From assembly GCA_026224875.1 (NCBI GenBank), contig JAMFRU010000103.1:1-37035 (forward strand): a stretch of 37,035 nt of DNA. Reading direction: 5' to 3'. A model generated the notes under the pieces. It ran no database searches and was not told the DNA's origin. It was given only the letters and a program-made list of their open reading frames with translations. Shown one piece after another: positions 10,501 through 19,500 of the stretch (its first letter is position 1; every line of letters starts with the position of its first letter). This stretch comes from Acidocella sp. (lineage in GTDB: Bacteria; Pseudomonadota; Alphaproteobacteria; Acetobacterales; Acetobacteraceae). Both the position numbers and the translations under genes were made by a program.

Positions 10501-10891
10501 CCTCGTTATTAACAAAACCCGAGCCGGATGCATTGGTGTTGCCGTAGATGCCGACCCCGACGAGCCCCGATATCGTGCCCTCGTTGATGACACCAAAAGT
10601 CCGCGCATATTTTGATTCGATGCCGAAGGTCTCGCCCTGAATCAGCGCGCCAACCCCAAGATTTTCCACCAGCCCGCCGGTGGTGAATGAAACGCCAGTG
10701 GCACCCAGTCCCAGGATGCTGCCGTAATTCAGCAGGCTGACGCCGCTGCTTACCCCCTCAACCGCATAAACCCCCGCACTCTGGACCACCCCCGTGCTCG
10801 TCACCGTGAGCGGGCTGGCATAATACCCCGTGCCGATCACCACACCACTGCTGCCGTTATCGATCGTCCCGCTAATGGTGCTGCCCGACAT
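7568..10891 (-). CDS. Beta-helix repeat protein with C-terminal Hint_2 domain
   Basis: This is a 1107-aa protein. Residues 1 to about 740 are many irregular repeats of about 20-40 aa in the style of NxGTIxG, GAAALIEG and GGLISGGSIGV, the pattern of right-handed beta-helix exoproteins. At Cys817 (CYLRGTRIATPQG) a Hint_2 domain starts, with VEALRIGDEVVT, a VSPGHSM block and VNGVTITQ, ending near 955. After it comes the same C-terminal domain as in the 2078-aa protein, with GWAQD, then a DFRGDLREAGIGPGRHGF-type block. No signal peptide or outer-membrane barrel is visible. GGAG lies 7-8 bases before the ATG. A 41-codon ORF ends 20 bases upstream and may belong to the leader of this gene. Function is unknown; a secreted, self-processing surface protein is the best guess. 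Confidence 0.85.
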   Translation of the reverse strand: MSGSTISGTIDNGSSGVVIGTGYYASPLTVTSTGVVQSAGVYAVEGVSSGVSLLNYGSILGLGATGVSFTTGGLVENLGVGALIQGETFGIESKYARTFGVINEGTISGLVGVGIYGNTNASGSGFVNNEGTAALISGNAEGVAILLPGTLFNQGTITADNPMGTGVLLNTGGSITNQGLIYGFVAAGLGRKLGYATNYGTISGAYAGVDFFGPTSGGTVSNLGAAALIEGTFGVYFRAQYSTGPRYSSDSVYNAGRIIGGAGTTLGFGIDVQGGVTLTNTAGGLISGGSVGVYATAASNLHNLGSIEGGAYGVKLAAGGTLNNLGTGAVIRSSNGTGITSVAGSLHGSIDITNEGTIQAFSGSGAQSVQNYGLVAGVYIYGGTLVNSGTAALISGGLGVHVYNRTAYVANSGTISGDFGGVGINKGGGTIANLGAHALIEGGYLGAAGGIVGVRGTGTLTTVYNQGSIIASGVSTLSGTPTAAGVYMDDGLVLTNAASGFISSQIDGVNDGFGMVMVINAGTIEGGSFGVSLAQAGSIGNSATIINTAGGLIHGGSIGINAGETDSAQYDNTTIQNTGTVLGGTTGIKIARGGYVGNLAAGATIAGDAYGVIIYDGGTVTNTGAITGVLDAGVVMRGPATVMNSGSTAVISGNQYGVKLVAGGDLFDSGTISSQNIAIESYYGAARLTFAPGAVIRGSVATDTRYSSVMELATGSTSGVLDMGGTFSGIKTINFDSGTNWVLSGTAAELAGGQTINGFVANDTLIVEGFTESQSAFIGNMLYLVDGAETIALNLTGDFAHAPAVSDVAQGTEIAVCYLRGTRIATPQGERPVEALRIGDEVVTLFGGTQRIKWLGEQRYARRFLKDNRDMLPVCITAGALGDGVPARDLFVSPGHSMLLGGTLVLARNLVNGVTITQIWVPEEVHYINIELETHDCVLAEGAWAESYADCIGLRTKFHNAAGFFTLYPDHLVPDEPQLCAPRPLQGLVLAASLTPIIARAATETSPGTVRGYVDVIAADGCISGWAQDEANPELPLWLEILDGDAVIGTVLACDFRGDLREAGIGPGRHGFNWMPPFVQKLEPQCIQLRHPATRTILPHNPMVLAA

Positions 10892-10911
10892 GTCCTGCTC
10901 CGCCTTTTTCG

Positions 10912-11037
10912 TTACCCACCATGATTTTCAGGTGATTTCAGGGAATTATCTTTAATTTCGGGTAATATACCGGTCGCGCCGGGCGTAGGGTTGGCTCCGT
11001 ATGACGTGCCTTTCGTTCCGGTGGTCGTGGTGTCCAT
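10912..11037 (-). CDS. 41-aa leader ORF (MDTTTTG type), possibly a gene remnant
   Basis: A small ORF begins MDTTTTGTKGTSYGANPTPG and ends 20 bases before the start of the 1107-aa Hint protein. Its start has GAGGGA about 9 bases upstream. The first 23 codons are conserved in the inverted duplicate at 12581, including the ribosome binding region, and the two then diverge abruptly. Low-complexity Thr/Gly starts like this occur at the N-termini of long Gly-rich secreted proteins, so it may be the truncated beginning of a former large gene rather than a true small protein. Conservation in frame across two copies supports that it was once translated. Confidence 0.4.
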   Translation of the reverse strand: MDTTTTGTKGTSYGANPTPGATGILPEIKDNSLKSPENHGG

Positions 11038-11311
11038 GAAATGATATCCCTCAGTCCCCGCGTGGAGCACCGCCCAGCGTCCCGGCAACGGGTCGATGAT
11101 CAGCAAAGCCGGGCTGTGGTGACGTATTCATAACGATAATCTGCCTCGCTCCCATCAGCTCCAATACTGCCGCGGTATGGCTGGATCGTCTTCCTGTTAC
11201 GTGCCTTTTTGTTTCCCAATTCGCGCCAAATCGTGCGGGAATGGCGCCGCCAGCATCTGGGTGCGCCATTCGGCGAGTGTCGCTCTATAGGCTTGACCGA
11301 ACAGCCGGTAG
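10968..11311 (-). repeat. Left copy of a diverged inverted duplication (about 340 bp)
   Basis: Read on the minus strand, this segment matches 12312-12650 on the plus strand with substitutions and small indels. The match starts at TACCGGCTGTTCGG, continues through AAAAAGGCACGTAACAGGAAGACG (right copy has CACATAACAGG) and TGATCATCGACCCGTTGCCGGG, and ends at GGCGCGACCGGTA. It therefore contains, in order, the last 37 codons of an AraC-type gene, a spacer of about 160 bp and the first 23 codons of the MDTTTTG ORF. The AraC gene at 11404-12426 lies between the copies. Confidence 0.8.
11197..11310 (-). pseudogene. 3' end of a second AraC-type regulator gene
   Basis: Thirty-seven codons plus a stop read YRLFGQAYRATLAEWRTQML, then AAPFPHDLARIGKQKGT. 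They align with the C-terminus of the intact regulator at 11404-12426 (YRLFGQAYNATPAGWRARML...LARIENQKGT). Upstream on the minus strand the similarity stops at 11311. Only the tail of the second HTH and the C-terminal extension survive, so this is a truncated duplicate. It sits in front of the leader ORF and Hint gene, as the intact regulator sits in front of the right-hand leader ORF. Confidence 0.75.
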
Positions 11312-11403
11312 TTGCCAATTTTAGCTTCCCCCGGTGCTCAGATGTATGTAACCTCATAATCTACAACATTTTCTAGTGTCCACCATATCTGAAGGGGGAG
11401 AGG

Positions 11404-12426
11404 ATGGAGCAAGAACGCGCCCTGCGCTGGTCAACGGACGATGTCAGTGACAAAGAGGGATTTGACTACTGGCGCGATTCAATCTGCGCGGCGTTTGACC
11501 CAATGTCTCCTGAATTGGATGTTGCTGCGCGAGCGTCATTCCGCGGCACGATTTTAGCCTGGCAGTTTGGTGATGCCGCATTGATGCAGATTTCCGCCAG
11601 CGGACACCGCACAGGCCGTTCGCGGGGCGATATCGCCAGTGGTAGCCATGATTATGTGTATCTATATCGCCAGCGCGCCAGCGCGTGGTTCGGTTTCGAC
11701 AGCCGAGAGGGGTTTGTCTCGCAAAAGGGCAGCCTGATTTTCGGTGATTCCGACCGCCCCTTCAGCACAGGCGCGACGGACGGCGAAAACTTCGACCATC
11801 TGGTGCTGAAACTCCCCCGCCGGATGTTTGAACCAATGCTTCCGAACGCCAATGATATCCAGACCGCCGTGGTTTCGGCGGACAGCGGTATGGGGGCGCT
11901 GCTGTCCAACTATTTCGATGCTTTCGTGCGCGAGGCACCGCGGCTGGCGGCGTCTGATGGCGAGGCCGCGCTGCAGGCGCTGGCCAGCCTTACCGCCTGC
12001 GCCTATGGCCCATTATCCGCCGATCATGACCCGCGGCAGGCACTGCGGGCGGCACGGTTGCAGCGCGTGAGGGCGGCCATCGAGGCGTTTTTGCAGCAGC
12101 CCAATCTCTCGGCGCAGGTGCTATCGCAACATCTCGGCCTCTCCAAACGAGCTTTGCACCGGCTGTTCGAAGGCAGCGGCACAAGCTTGTCACGCTATCT
12201 CACGCAGCGCCGGCTGGCACGGGCACGGGCGGTCCTTGCCGACCCGGCGAGCGCGCATCGCGCGATCTTCGATGTCGCGCTGGATTGCGGCTTCGACAAT
12301 CTCTCGACCTTCTACCGCCTGTTCGGCCAGGCCTATAACGCCACACCCGCCGGCTGGCGCGCCCGGATGCTGGCGGCGCCCTCCCTGGGTGATTTGGCGA
12401 GGATTGAGAACCAAAAAGGCACATAA
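11404..12426 (+). CDS. AraC-family transcription regulator
   Basis: This 340-aa regulator has an N-terminal AraC-binding-like domain (about 15-190; recognisable from FDYWRDSICAAFDPM near the start and the GSLIFGDSDRPF block) and a C-terminal AraC/XylS DNA-binding domain (about 220-325). The first HTH is SAQVLSQHLGLSKRALHRLF. The second is IFDVALDCGFDNLSTFYRLF, followed by the typical xATPAGWR end. The start is preceded by GGGGGAGAGG. The ligand cannot be predicted. Its 3' part is duplicated in inverted orientation on its left side. Position suggests it regulates the Hint gene or the Tc operon, but no operator could be recognised. Confidence 0.9.
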   Translation: MEQERALRWSTDDVSDKEGFDYWRDSICAAFDPMSPELDVAARASFRGTILAWQFGDAALMQISASGHRTGRSRGDIASGSHDYVYLYRQRASAWFGFDSREGFVSQKGSLIFGDSDRPFSTGATDGENFDHLVLKLPRRMFEPMLPNANDIQTAVVSADSGMGALLSNYFDAFVREAPRLAASDGEAALQALASLTACAYGPLSADHDPRQALRAARLQRVRAAIEAFLQQPNLSAQVLSQHLGLSKRALHRLFEGSGTSLSRYLTQRRLARARAVLADPASAHRAIFDVALDCGFDNLSTFYRLFGQAYNATPAGWRARMLAAPSLGDLARIENQKGT

Positions 12427-12650
12427 CAGGAAGACGCCCCACCCCCGCCCCGGCAATATCGGTGCCGGCGGGCGCAAGGCAGAGGGTCGTTCAGAAAATT
12501 TCAGCACCGCTGGCCTGATGATCATCGACCCGTTGCCGGGGCGCTGAACGGCGTCCCGCGAGGACTGAAGGATATCATTCATGGACACCACGACCACCGG
12601 CTCAAACGGCACTTCATACGGTGCCAATGCTTCGCCAGGCGCGACGGGTA
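12312..12650 (+). repeat. Right copy of the inverted duplication
   Basis: This partner of 10968-11311 includes the last codons of the intact AraC gene, the spacer with TGATGATCATCGACCCGTTG and the first 23 codons of the MDTTTTG ORF. Similarity ends at GGCGCGACGGGTA (12638-12650), where the sequence switches to the 3' end of the NmrA-like pseudogene. The breakpoint is therefore sharp on this side. Confidence 0.8.
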
Positions 12651-12718
12651 CCCTCGCCTCCGAGGTCCATCCATCCCGCGTTCACGGCCTCATATATTTC
12701 CTCGACAAGTCCGGTTAG
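12581..12718 (+). pseudogene. Truncated MDTTTTG leader ORF, right copy
   Basis: A 45-codon ORF begins MDTTTTGSNGTSYGANASPG with AAGGA about 8 bases before the ATG. After codon 23 its sequence is simply the antisense of the NmrA-like pseudogene, so the original downstream reading frame has been cut off and replaced. It is the counterpart of the leader ORF at 10912-11037. No function is claimed. Confidence 0.45.
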
Positions 12719-13154
12719 GCCCTTCGGAATGCCAAGCTGCTCGAACGATCCCGCCCACCCTTCACGCGGGATCGCAAAGGCTTTTACGCCTAGCTTTAGG
12801 GCGTCGCCCAATTGTTCGGCTACCTCATCTGCGCCGACCATCGAACCTAGTTCGATGACGCGATGCCCTGACCACGCTGGCCCAATCAAAAGAATTGCGA
12901 TCTCCGCGCCGATGTCTTTCGTCGCAACCATGGTGGATTTTCGGTTCGTGGGATTATAGTAGACCACCAATGTGCCGCCCTGCGCGACGTGCAAGCCAAA
13001 AAGAAAATTTTCAAAAACCCGCCTGCTCGCACAAATGTAATTGGGGATTTCTGGTCGCAAAAACCTTGCTCCAGAAGCGACAAGGCCGTGATCATCCCGC
13101 CGCCGCGGGGCGGGCTGTATTTGATCGTTCACAAACTGATTTCGGTTTGTTCAT
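12651..13154 (-). pseudogene. Broken NmrA-type NAD(P)-binding protein gene
   Basis: On the minus strand an ATG at 13154 with GGAG upstream starts MNKPKSV, as in NmrA/NAD(P)H-binding proteins (MNKPxILVTGATG). The Rossmann nucleotide-binding part is missing. Another frame then gives KSPITFVRAGGFLKIFF (about 12985-13095), and a third gives ENFLFGLHVAQGG, VATKDIGAEIAILLIGPAWS, GHRVIELG and the C-terminal VPREGW-type block ending NAGWMDLGGEG. So there is an internal deletion and at least one frameshift near 12990. The 3' end is fused to the right copy of the inverted duplication, so the last residues (RRAWRSIGTV) are not native. Confidence 0.7.
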
Positions 13155-13591
13155 GTTTGACTCCTTCACTTACGTCCAGGGCATGGCGGCGATCTCGCTG
13201 CCAAGGCTCCGCCGCCCTGCGGAAGCCACTGAAATGCGGTCTATATTTTGATACTAAACAACGGCGCACCCAAAAAATGCGAATCCCCTCAGGGGCCGGT
13301 TAGCCCTGCGGTTCGGACCGCGCTTGACTCATTTATTATCGGTAATATTCACGGTGCGACTGACTTTCGGAGATTGCGATGCGTAAGGAGTTGAACTAGC
13401 TTCTGCGCCGTGTAACAACGAGTAATAACAAACGCGCCGGGGCACCCCAAAGGCCGCCCCGCATGCAACAGGAACGCCGTGGCGGCTGAATGCGGCCGCG
13501 GTACCAGGAAGACCCTCTCGCCACATTTGATGGCGCGCCTGCAAACGATTTCGACGTCTGTATCTTAACCTGTATCTTCACTGAGGGTGAC
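13155..13591 (+). promoter_or_regulatory. Upstream region of the Tc operon with a candidate promoter
   Basis: No gene is supported in this 437-bp gap. The best sigma-70-like pair is TTGACT (13324-13329) and TATTCA (13346-13351) with 16 bases between, in a locally AT-rich stretch of an otherwise GC-rich region. This would leave a leader of about 230 bases before the toxin start. A short ORF MRKELN at 13379 lies within it and may mean nothing. No AraC-type operator is recognised. Confidence 0.3.
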
Positions 13592-16500
13592 ATGGCAGAC
13601 GCGGCTGCGCAAACGGTAGCTAAAAATGTCGCGGCACCGGAATTTACCGCGCCGCATCTCAGCCTGCCAAAAGGCGGGGGAGCGCTACGCAGCATCGGCG
13701 AAACGTTCGCGACCAATCCGGTCACCGGCACCGGCGCGCTCAGCATTCCGATTGCAGCGAGCCCCGGCCGTTCCGGCTTCGGCCCGCAATTGGCTCTCTC
13801 GTATGATTCCGGCATCGGTAACGGGCTTTTCGGACTTGGCTGGCATCTACCTCTGCCCAGCATTACCCGGCGTACTGACAAGGGCCTGCCGCGCTACGAT
13901 GACGCTGTAGAGAGTCGTACATCCGATATATTCCTCATTTCCGGCGCCGAGGATCTGGTGCCGGTACTGCACGACGAGGGCGAGGCGGGCTGGTTTGCCG
14001 CACTCCCTTCCGAACAGGCCGGGTTTATCATCCAGTCTTTCCGGCCACGCACGGAGGGCTTGTTCGCCCAGATCGAACGCTGGACCTGCCGGGAAAGCGG
14101 CGCGACGCATTGGCGGTCGATCTCCCGCGACAACGTGCTGACGATCTACGGGCTCGATGAAAATTCGCGGATCGCCGACCCGGCCGACCCGCTGCGCGTC
14201 TTCTCGTGGCTGATCTGCCGCAGCTACGATGACAAAGGCAACGCGATTCTGTATGATTACGATGCCGAAAATGACGCGAATATCGATGTGGCACGGCCCA
14301 GTGAGCGCAACCGGGAACGCCGTGCCAACCGCTATGTAAAACACATACGCTACGGTAACCGCGCCCCTTTGCTGCTGGACCCCGCCTGCCCCGGCATGCG
14401 GGCGTCGCCTCTAGCCCCGCACGGGTTGGAGACGGCGGATTGGATGTTCAGCCTGGTATTTGATTATGGCGAAGGCCACTTGGCCGAACACGCGGCGACG
14501 CCGGGTAAATGGCCGCGGGCAGACGCGTTCTACGAGGCACAGCGGCCGTGGCCGGCGCGGCCGGATGCGTTTTCGAGCTTCCGTGCCGGCTTCGAGCTGC
14601 GCACCTACCGGCTGTGCCGCCAGGTGTTGATGTTCCACCATTTTCCCACCGCTCTTGGTACGGCCGAATGCCTCGTGAAAGCCACGCGCTTCAGCTATCA
14701 GGAGCGCGCCTTCGGCTCCTGCCTGGAGCGTGTCGTCCTGACAGGCTATGCCCGCCAGAAAGATGGGCAATATATCGGCCGGGACATGCCGGCGCTGGAG
14801 CTCGCCTATACGCAGAGCCCGCTGGAGCCGGAAGGACCGAAACATTTTCCGCTGGCGGACATACCGCCGGAGTCACTGGAAAACTTGCCCGGCGGCGTCG
14901 ACGGCGGGACGTATCGCTGGGCGGATCTGGATGGCGAGGGTATCGCCGGCATATTCACTGAGCAATCCGGCGCCTGGTTGTATAAGCATAATCTCGGTCA
15001 TGGCCGGTTTGGTGCGATGGAGACGGTCCGCACCCAACCCGCAGTGGCCCAGGGCCGGGCTCGCCAGCATCATCTCATGGACGTGGCCGGCGACGGCAAT
15101 ATGGACCTCGTGGATTTTGTCGGGTCGGCGCCCGGCTTTTACGGGCGGACGCTGGACGCGGGCTGGGAAGGGTTTCGGCCATTTCTTGACTGCCCCGTGT
15201 TGGATTGGAACAATGCCAATCTGCGCTTTGTCGATCTGACCGGCGATGGCATCGCCGATATGCTGATCACCGAGGACGACGCCTATACCTGGCATCCTTC
15301 GCTGCTGCAGGAGGGCTTCGGGCGCGGCGTGCGTGTCCGAATACCTTTGGAGGAGGAGGAAACCGGCCCGCGCGCGATTTTCGCCGATCCGGAACAATCG
15401 ATTTATCTGGCCGACATGAACGGCGACGGGCTGAGCGATATCGTGCGTATCCGCAACGGTGAGGTTTGCTACTGGCCTAACCGGGGTTACGGAAAATTCG
15501 GCGCCAAAATTACCATGGATGGCGCGCCGCGTTTCGACAGGATCGATCTGTTCGACCGCCGCCACCTACGCCTTGCCGACACCGACGGTACCGGTACCAC
15601 GGATATCATCTATCTAGATGGCGACGGCGCGCAGATTTACCTGAACCGCTCCGGCAACGCGCTGAGCAGCGCCAGATGCGTCACGACATTCCCGCCGGTC
15701 GACGATCTGACCGCGGTGGACGCGATCGATCTGCTCGGGCGCGGCACGTCCTGCCTGGTCTGGTCCTCGCCTTTGCCGAACCAGTCCGGGCGGTGCTTGC
15801 GCTATATAGACTTGATGTGCGGCCTAAAGCCGCATCTTTTGGAACGGATCGATAACAATATGGGCGCGAAGACGCGCATCGAATACGCGTCTTCGACCGA
15901 ATTCTACCTCGCCGACAAGCTTGCTGGCACGCCCTGGATTACCAAATTGCCATTCCCCGTACATGTGGTGAAGCGGGTGGAGATTTACGACCAGGTCAGC
16001 CGCAACCGCATCATCACGCGTTACAGCTACCATCACGGATTTTACGATGGGCTGGAGCGCGAGTTTCGTGGCTTCGCCCGGGTCGACCAGCTCGACACCG
16101 AGGGTTTCGCCAGCTTCAGGCCGCACGGCGAAGAGGCTTCCAATTGGGACGAGGCCTATCACGTTCCGCCGGTGCTGACGAAAACCTGGTTCCATACCGG
16201 CGTGTTTCTCGATGGCGGGCGCGTCTCGCGGCATCTCGCGCGTGAGTATTATCATGGCACCGAAAACCTCGCGCCGCTGCCGGACACGATACTACCAGCC
16301 GGCCTGACGCCGTTTGAGGCGCGCGAGGCCTGCCGCTCTTTAAAAGGCTCGATGCTGCGTCAGGAAGTGTATGCGCTCGACGGCACGGCTCGGGCAAATG
16401 TTCCTTACAGCACTTCAGAGTATAATTTCATCATCCTCCCGGTACAGCCTCGGGGGCATAATCGTTATGCAGTGTTTTTCACCCATCCGCGCGAGACGCT

Positions 16501-19500
16501 AACCGCCCATTACGAACGCCGGGCTCATGACCCGCGCATAAGCCATGAGGCGGTGCTTAAGGTAGATGCCTATGGCAATCTTTTGCGCGCGGTCGCAATC
16601 GGCTACCCGCGGCAACGCCCGGAATTTCCGGCACAGGCCGAACTGCTTGCGACGCTGACGGAAAACGACTTCACCAACGCCGTATTGCAACCGCAGACTT
16701 ACCGCGCGCCGCTACTGGCGGCCACCAAAACCTTCCAGCTAACCGGTCCCGATCTGCACGGGGCGGAGGTTTTGCCCTTCGCCGCACTTGCCGGCATGGC
16801 GGCGGCAGCCATAGAGATTGCCTATACCGCGACGCCGGTGCCGGGGCAGGTTGAAAAGCGCCTGCTCAGCGAAGCATTGACGCAATTCCGCCGCAACGAT
16901 CTCGCCGGGCTCCTTCCATGTGGGCGACTCGAATCTCTCGCTCTACCGGGCGAGAATTTCAAACGAGCCCTAAGCGATGGCCTGCTGGAGCTGTTTGTCG
17001 GCAAGGCCACGCCTGAAGCGTTGCGAGACGTATTGGGCGCACGCGCCGCGGGCTATCGCGACGTGGGCGGAAGCGGGCCTTTCTTTAGCCCGTCAGGCCG
17101 GGTATTTTACACGCCGGCGCCGCTGCCTCCGGCGCAGGAACTGACCTTCGCGCTGGAAAATTTCTTTTTGCCGCATCGTTATCGCGACGCCTTCGGGCAT
17201 GAGGCCATCGCCGGTTATGACGAGCATCATCTGGCCGCGACGTATACGCGTGATGCCGCCGGAAACGAGACCCATGCGGCTTTCGATTACCGCGTGCTGC
17301 AACTGGACTGCCTGACCGATACCAACGGCAACCGCGCGCAGGCACGCTACGATGCGCTCGGCATGCTGGCCGGCACCGCGCTGTTAGGCAAAGACGACGG
17401 TTCTGCCGAGGGTGACTCGTTTGAGCGTTTCGTCACCGACCTGTCGCCCGGCGAGATCGCGGCATATTTCGCCGCCACCGCACCGGCCGATTTGGCGGTT
17501 AAATATCTCGGAACCGCGACCAGCCGGATCGTCTATGACTGGCACGGCGTTCCTGCCTGCACAGCCACGATCGCGCGGGAAACCCATGTCAGCGCGCTCG
17601 CGCATGGCAAAGCGACCCGCGTGCAGCTGCAATTTGCCTATGCCGACGGGTTTGGCCGCCTCGCCCAGACAAAGCTGCAGGCGGAGCCCGGCAGGCTCGA
17701 TATACACGACCCGCACAGCCCGGTCATCAACCCGCGCTGGGTTGGGACGGGTGCCAAAATATACAACAACAAAGGCAAGCCGGTACGCGAATACGAGCCT
17801 TTTTTCAGCGCCACCCCGCAGTACGGGATCGAGCGATGGGGCGTCAGCAGCGTGCTCTTCTACGATCCGGTGGAACGTGTGGTGGCGGCGCTGCACCCGG
17901 ACCACAGCTTCGAGAAGACTGAGTTCGATGCCTGGAAGCAGGCCGTGTTCGATGCCAATGACACGGTAACGTTCAATCCGCTCGCGGACCCGCTGCTCGG
18001 CCCGTTTTTCCGCCTGCTGCCGGAGGCGGACTATCTGCCGAGCTGGTACCAGGAACGGATCGGCGGCGCGTTCGGTCCGCACGAGCGGGCAGCGGCGGAG
18101 AAGGCGGGGGCATGCGCCGACACGCCCGCGATGACGCATTTCGATACGCTGGGCCGTAGCTTTTTGAGCATTTCCGATAATGGTGTCGATGCGAGCGGGG
18201 GACGGCTGCTTTATGCCACACGCAGCGTGTTGGATATCGAAGGCAATCCGCGCGAAGTGATCGACGCGCTCGGCCGCGTGATCCAGCGCAATGACTACGA
18301 CATGCTGGGCGGCAAACTGCGCCAGCTCAGCATGGAAGCCGGTGAGCGCTGGATATTGACCGATGTGGCGGCCAAGCCGCTGCGCACGTGGAACAGCCGT
18401 AATTACGCTCTGCTCATGGAATACGACATGCTGCACCGGCCGTTGCGAAGCTTCGTGCGGGGCGGCAATGAAGGTGAGCAGAATTTCGGCCATGAGATCA
18501 TGTTCGAGCGCATGGTCTATGGCGACAGCCCCGAGAGCGGACTGAACGCGGCGGAGCGCCGGGCCCGAAATCTGGGCGGCAAGATTTTCAGGCATTACGA
18601 CGGCGCCGGGCTGGTCGAAGCCGGGCGCTACGATTTCAAGGGCAACAGCCTGACCACCGCGCGCCGGTTCGCGCAGGATTTTCGCACCACGCCGGATTGG
18701 GCCGAGACGCCTACGCTGGAGGCGGATTTATACACCGGCGACACGAAATACGACGCGTTGAACCGTCCGATCCTCGTCACCGCGCCGGATGGCAGCCTGT
18801 TCCGCCCGCGCTTTAACGATGCCAGCCTGCTGGAGGCGGTCGAGGTTAATTTACGCGGCGCCAAAGCGGAGTTCGATGGCAGTCTGATCTGGCAGTGTTT
18901 TGTCGAGCATATCAATTACGATGCCAAGGGCCAGCGCAGCTACATTGGCTATGGCAACGGCGCTCAGACCAGCTACCGGTACGATCCCCGGTCGCTGCGC
19001 CTGACAAACCTGAAAACGCGGCGCAAATCCGGCGACGGTGCGGCGCTGTTCGCCGAGCCCGGATGCGTGCAGGACCTGCATTATACCTATGATGCCGTCG
19101 GTAACATCACGCGCATCGCGGATGCGGCATTACGGCCGGTATTTCATGCCAACCATAGGGTCGAGCCGGTTTGCAACTATACCTACGACCCGCTCTACCG
19201 GCTGCTCCAGGCGACCGGACGCGAGCACGCCGCCCAGTCCGCCTTTTCCTTTGCGCCGAAGGATGGAGATTACCGTGATTTCCCATTCGTCGGCGGGGCC
19301 AGGCTGCATGACCTGCAATCGGTGCGCTCCTACGTGGAACGTTATGAATATGATCCCGTCGGCAACTTCATCGCCATGCGCCACCATGCCGAAGGTGGCA
19401 ATTGGGAACGTGAGTATGGCTATGAGGCACCGAGCCTGCTGGAGCCATGGCGCCACAGCAATCGGCTGAGCTGGACCTCGGCGCAGGATGGGCCGTGGAC

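Noticed and set aside
12895-13303. Plus-strand ORFs of about 100-118 codons in this stretch
   Set aside because: They are antisense to the NmrA-like pseudogene, have no family resemblance and no ribosome site.
13490-13591. Earlier in-frame start of the TcB-TcC protein at 13490
   Set aside because: The 34 extra residues do not resemble TcB N-termini and the ATG at 13592 has a clear ribosome binding site.
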